From NCBI GenBank assembly GCA_905371595.1, contig CAJPLU010000007.1:1-30767 (forward strand): a stretch of 30,767 nucleotides of DNA, given 5' to 3'. Positions 30,545-30,767 of this stretch are shown here, in pieces (position 1 is the stretch's first letter; every line of letters starts with the position of its first letter). Origin of the DNA: Candidatus Saccharimonadota bacterium (lineage in GTDB: Bacteria > Patescibacteriota > Saccharimonadia > Saccharimonadales > Saccharimonadaceae). Position numbers and translations under genes: made by a program. The notes beneath the pieces are model-generated. The model did not search any database. It saw only the letters and a list, made by a program, of their open reading frames with translations, and was not told the origin of the DNA.

Positions 30545-30767
30545 TTAGTTTGAATAATCGCCGCCTGTAACATTGAAGTACTCTTCGAGAGTTTTGATCT
30601 CGCGCTTTTTCATGTCTTGAGCGGTTTCGCGGCCGACGTAACGCCAGTGCCAAGACTCGACGACATAGCCGGTGATATTTTTGGCGTTGTCAGGATAGCG
30701 CTGGATGAAGCCGTACTCGGCGGCGTGCTCGGCCAGGCTGCAGCGAGCATCAAACTGGCTTAGCCGT
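30545..30767 (-). CDS. VanY-type D-Ala-D-Ala carboxypeptidase (C-terminal part only)
   Basis: The minus strand read from the window edge to TAA (30547-30545) gives 73 residues, LAEHAAEYGFIQRYPDNAKN, ITGYVVESWHWRYVG, and LEEYFNVTGG near the end. W-H-W-R-Y-V-G with the preceding Glu and the GF-I-x-RYP segment are the C-terminal hallmarks of peptidase M15B, zinc carboxypeptidases that trim D-Ala from peptidoglycan stem peptides outside the membrane. The SxHxxGxAxD zinc motif and signal sequence would lie upstream, outside the window. The 30473-30544 gap shows no clear terminator. Confidence 0.85.
   Translation of the reverse strand, partial: RLSQFDARCSLAEHAAEYGFIQRYPDNAKNITGYVVESWHWRYVGRETAQDMKKREIKTLEEYFNVTGGDYSN

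Overview
The window most likely comes from a Candidatus Saccharibacteria (TM7, Patescibacteria) chromosome. This is an inference from gene content. It carries an LPXTG surface protein made of paired-cysteine repeats, a sortase with a long N-terminal tail, DUF3048, DUF4367 and PEGA single-pass membrane proteins, a histidine kinase with a stand-alone receiver, and several GT4 glycosyltransferases, interleaved with housekeeping genes (gltX, xthA, smpB, ABC-F, rdgB-like). TGA is used as a stop codon (hisE, the racemase and the acetyltransferase all end in it), so the recoded CPR lineages are excluded.

Layout. 1-2242 (minus): an OmpR-type regulator, its membrane histidine kinase and the start of an rdgB/HAM1-like gene. 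2511-6422: an unusual histidine-linked cassette. Two identical 230-bp T-box leader RNAs lie in inverted orientation. The left one reads into hisG-hisE-histidine-racemase-like-GNAT (plus). The right one reads into a cytosolic VanX-type dipeptidase (minus). The two units converge on a 17-bp hairpin. The T-box bulge UGGG predicts a tRNA with discriminator C, which in bacteria is tRNA-His, and the first leader hairpin shows a CAC codon in its loop. 6450-7568: an uncharacterised protein with a HEPN-like R-x4-H motif. 7645-10861 (minus): DUF3048 protein, histidine kinase, single-domain response regulator, tRNA-Glu(CTC) and terminator. 11127-12323: an unrecognised protein. 12343-14066: gltX behind a small coiled-coil gene. 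14173-16772: divergent membrane proteins (DUF4367; PEGA) around a palindrome. 16783-19680: sortase, tRNA-Leu(CAA) and the repeat-containing LPKTG protein. 19685-22994: a ribokinase-fold protein, two membrane proteins and exonuclease III. 23029-23411: a structured leader with a 59-residue membrane protein. 23484-28122: three GT4 glycosyltransferases and an alpha/beta hydrolase. 28162-30767: SmpB, an ABC-F ATPase and the C-terminus of a VanY-type carboxypeptidase.

Two themes stand out. First, the T-box cassette joins histidine starvation sensing to an isolated hisG-hisE pair, a DapF-fold racemase and a D,D-dipeptidase. No other his gene is visible, which suggests something other than ordinary histidine synthesis, perhaps D-histidine or dipeptide salvage. 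Second, most genes outside that cassette have a TATAAT-like -10 box exactly 6-7 nt before the ATG, which predicts leaderless mRNAs. The T-box units, the LPXTG gene and the 59-residue protein instead have long leaders and strong Shine-Dalgarno (SD) sites. All functional statements are read from sequence by eye, and no searches were run.
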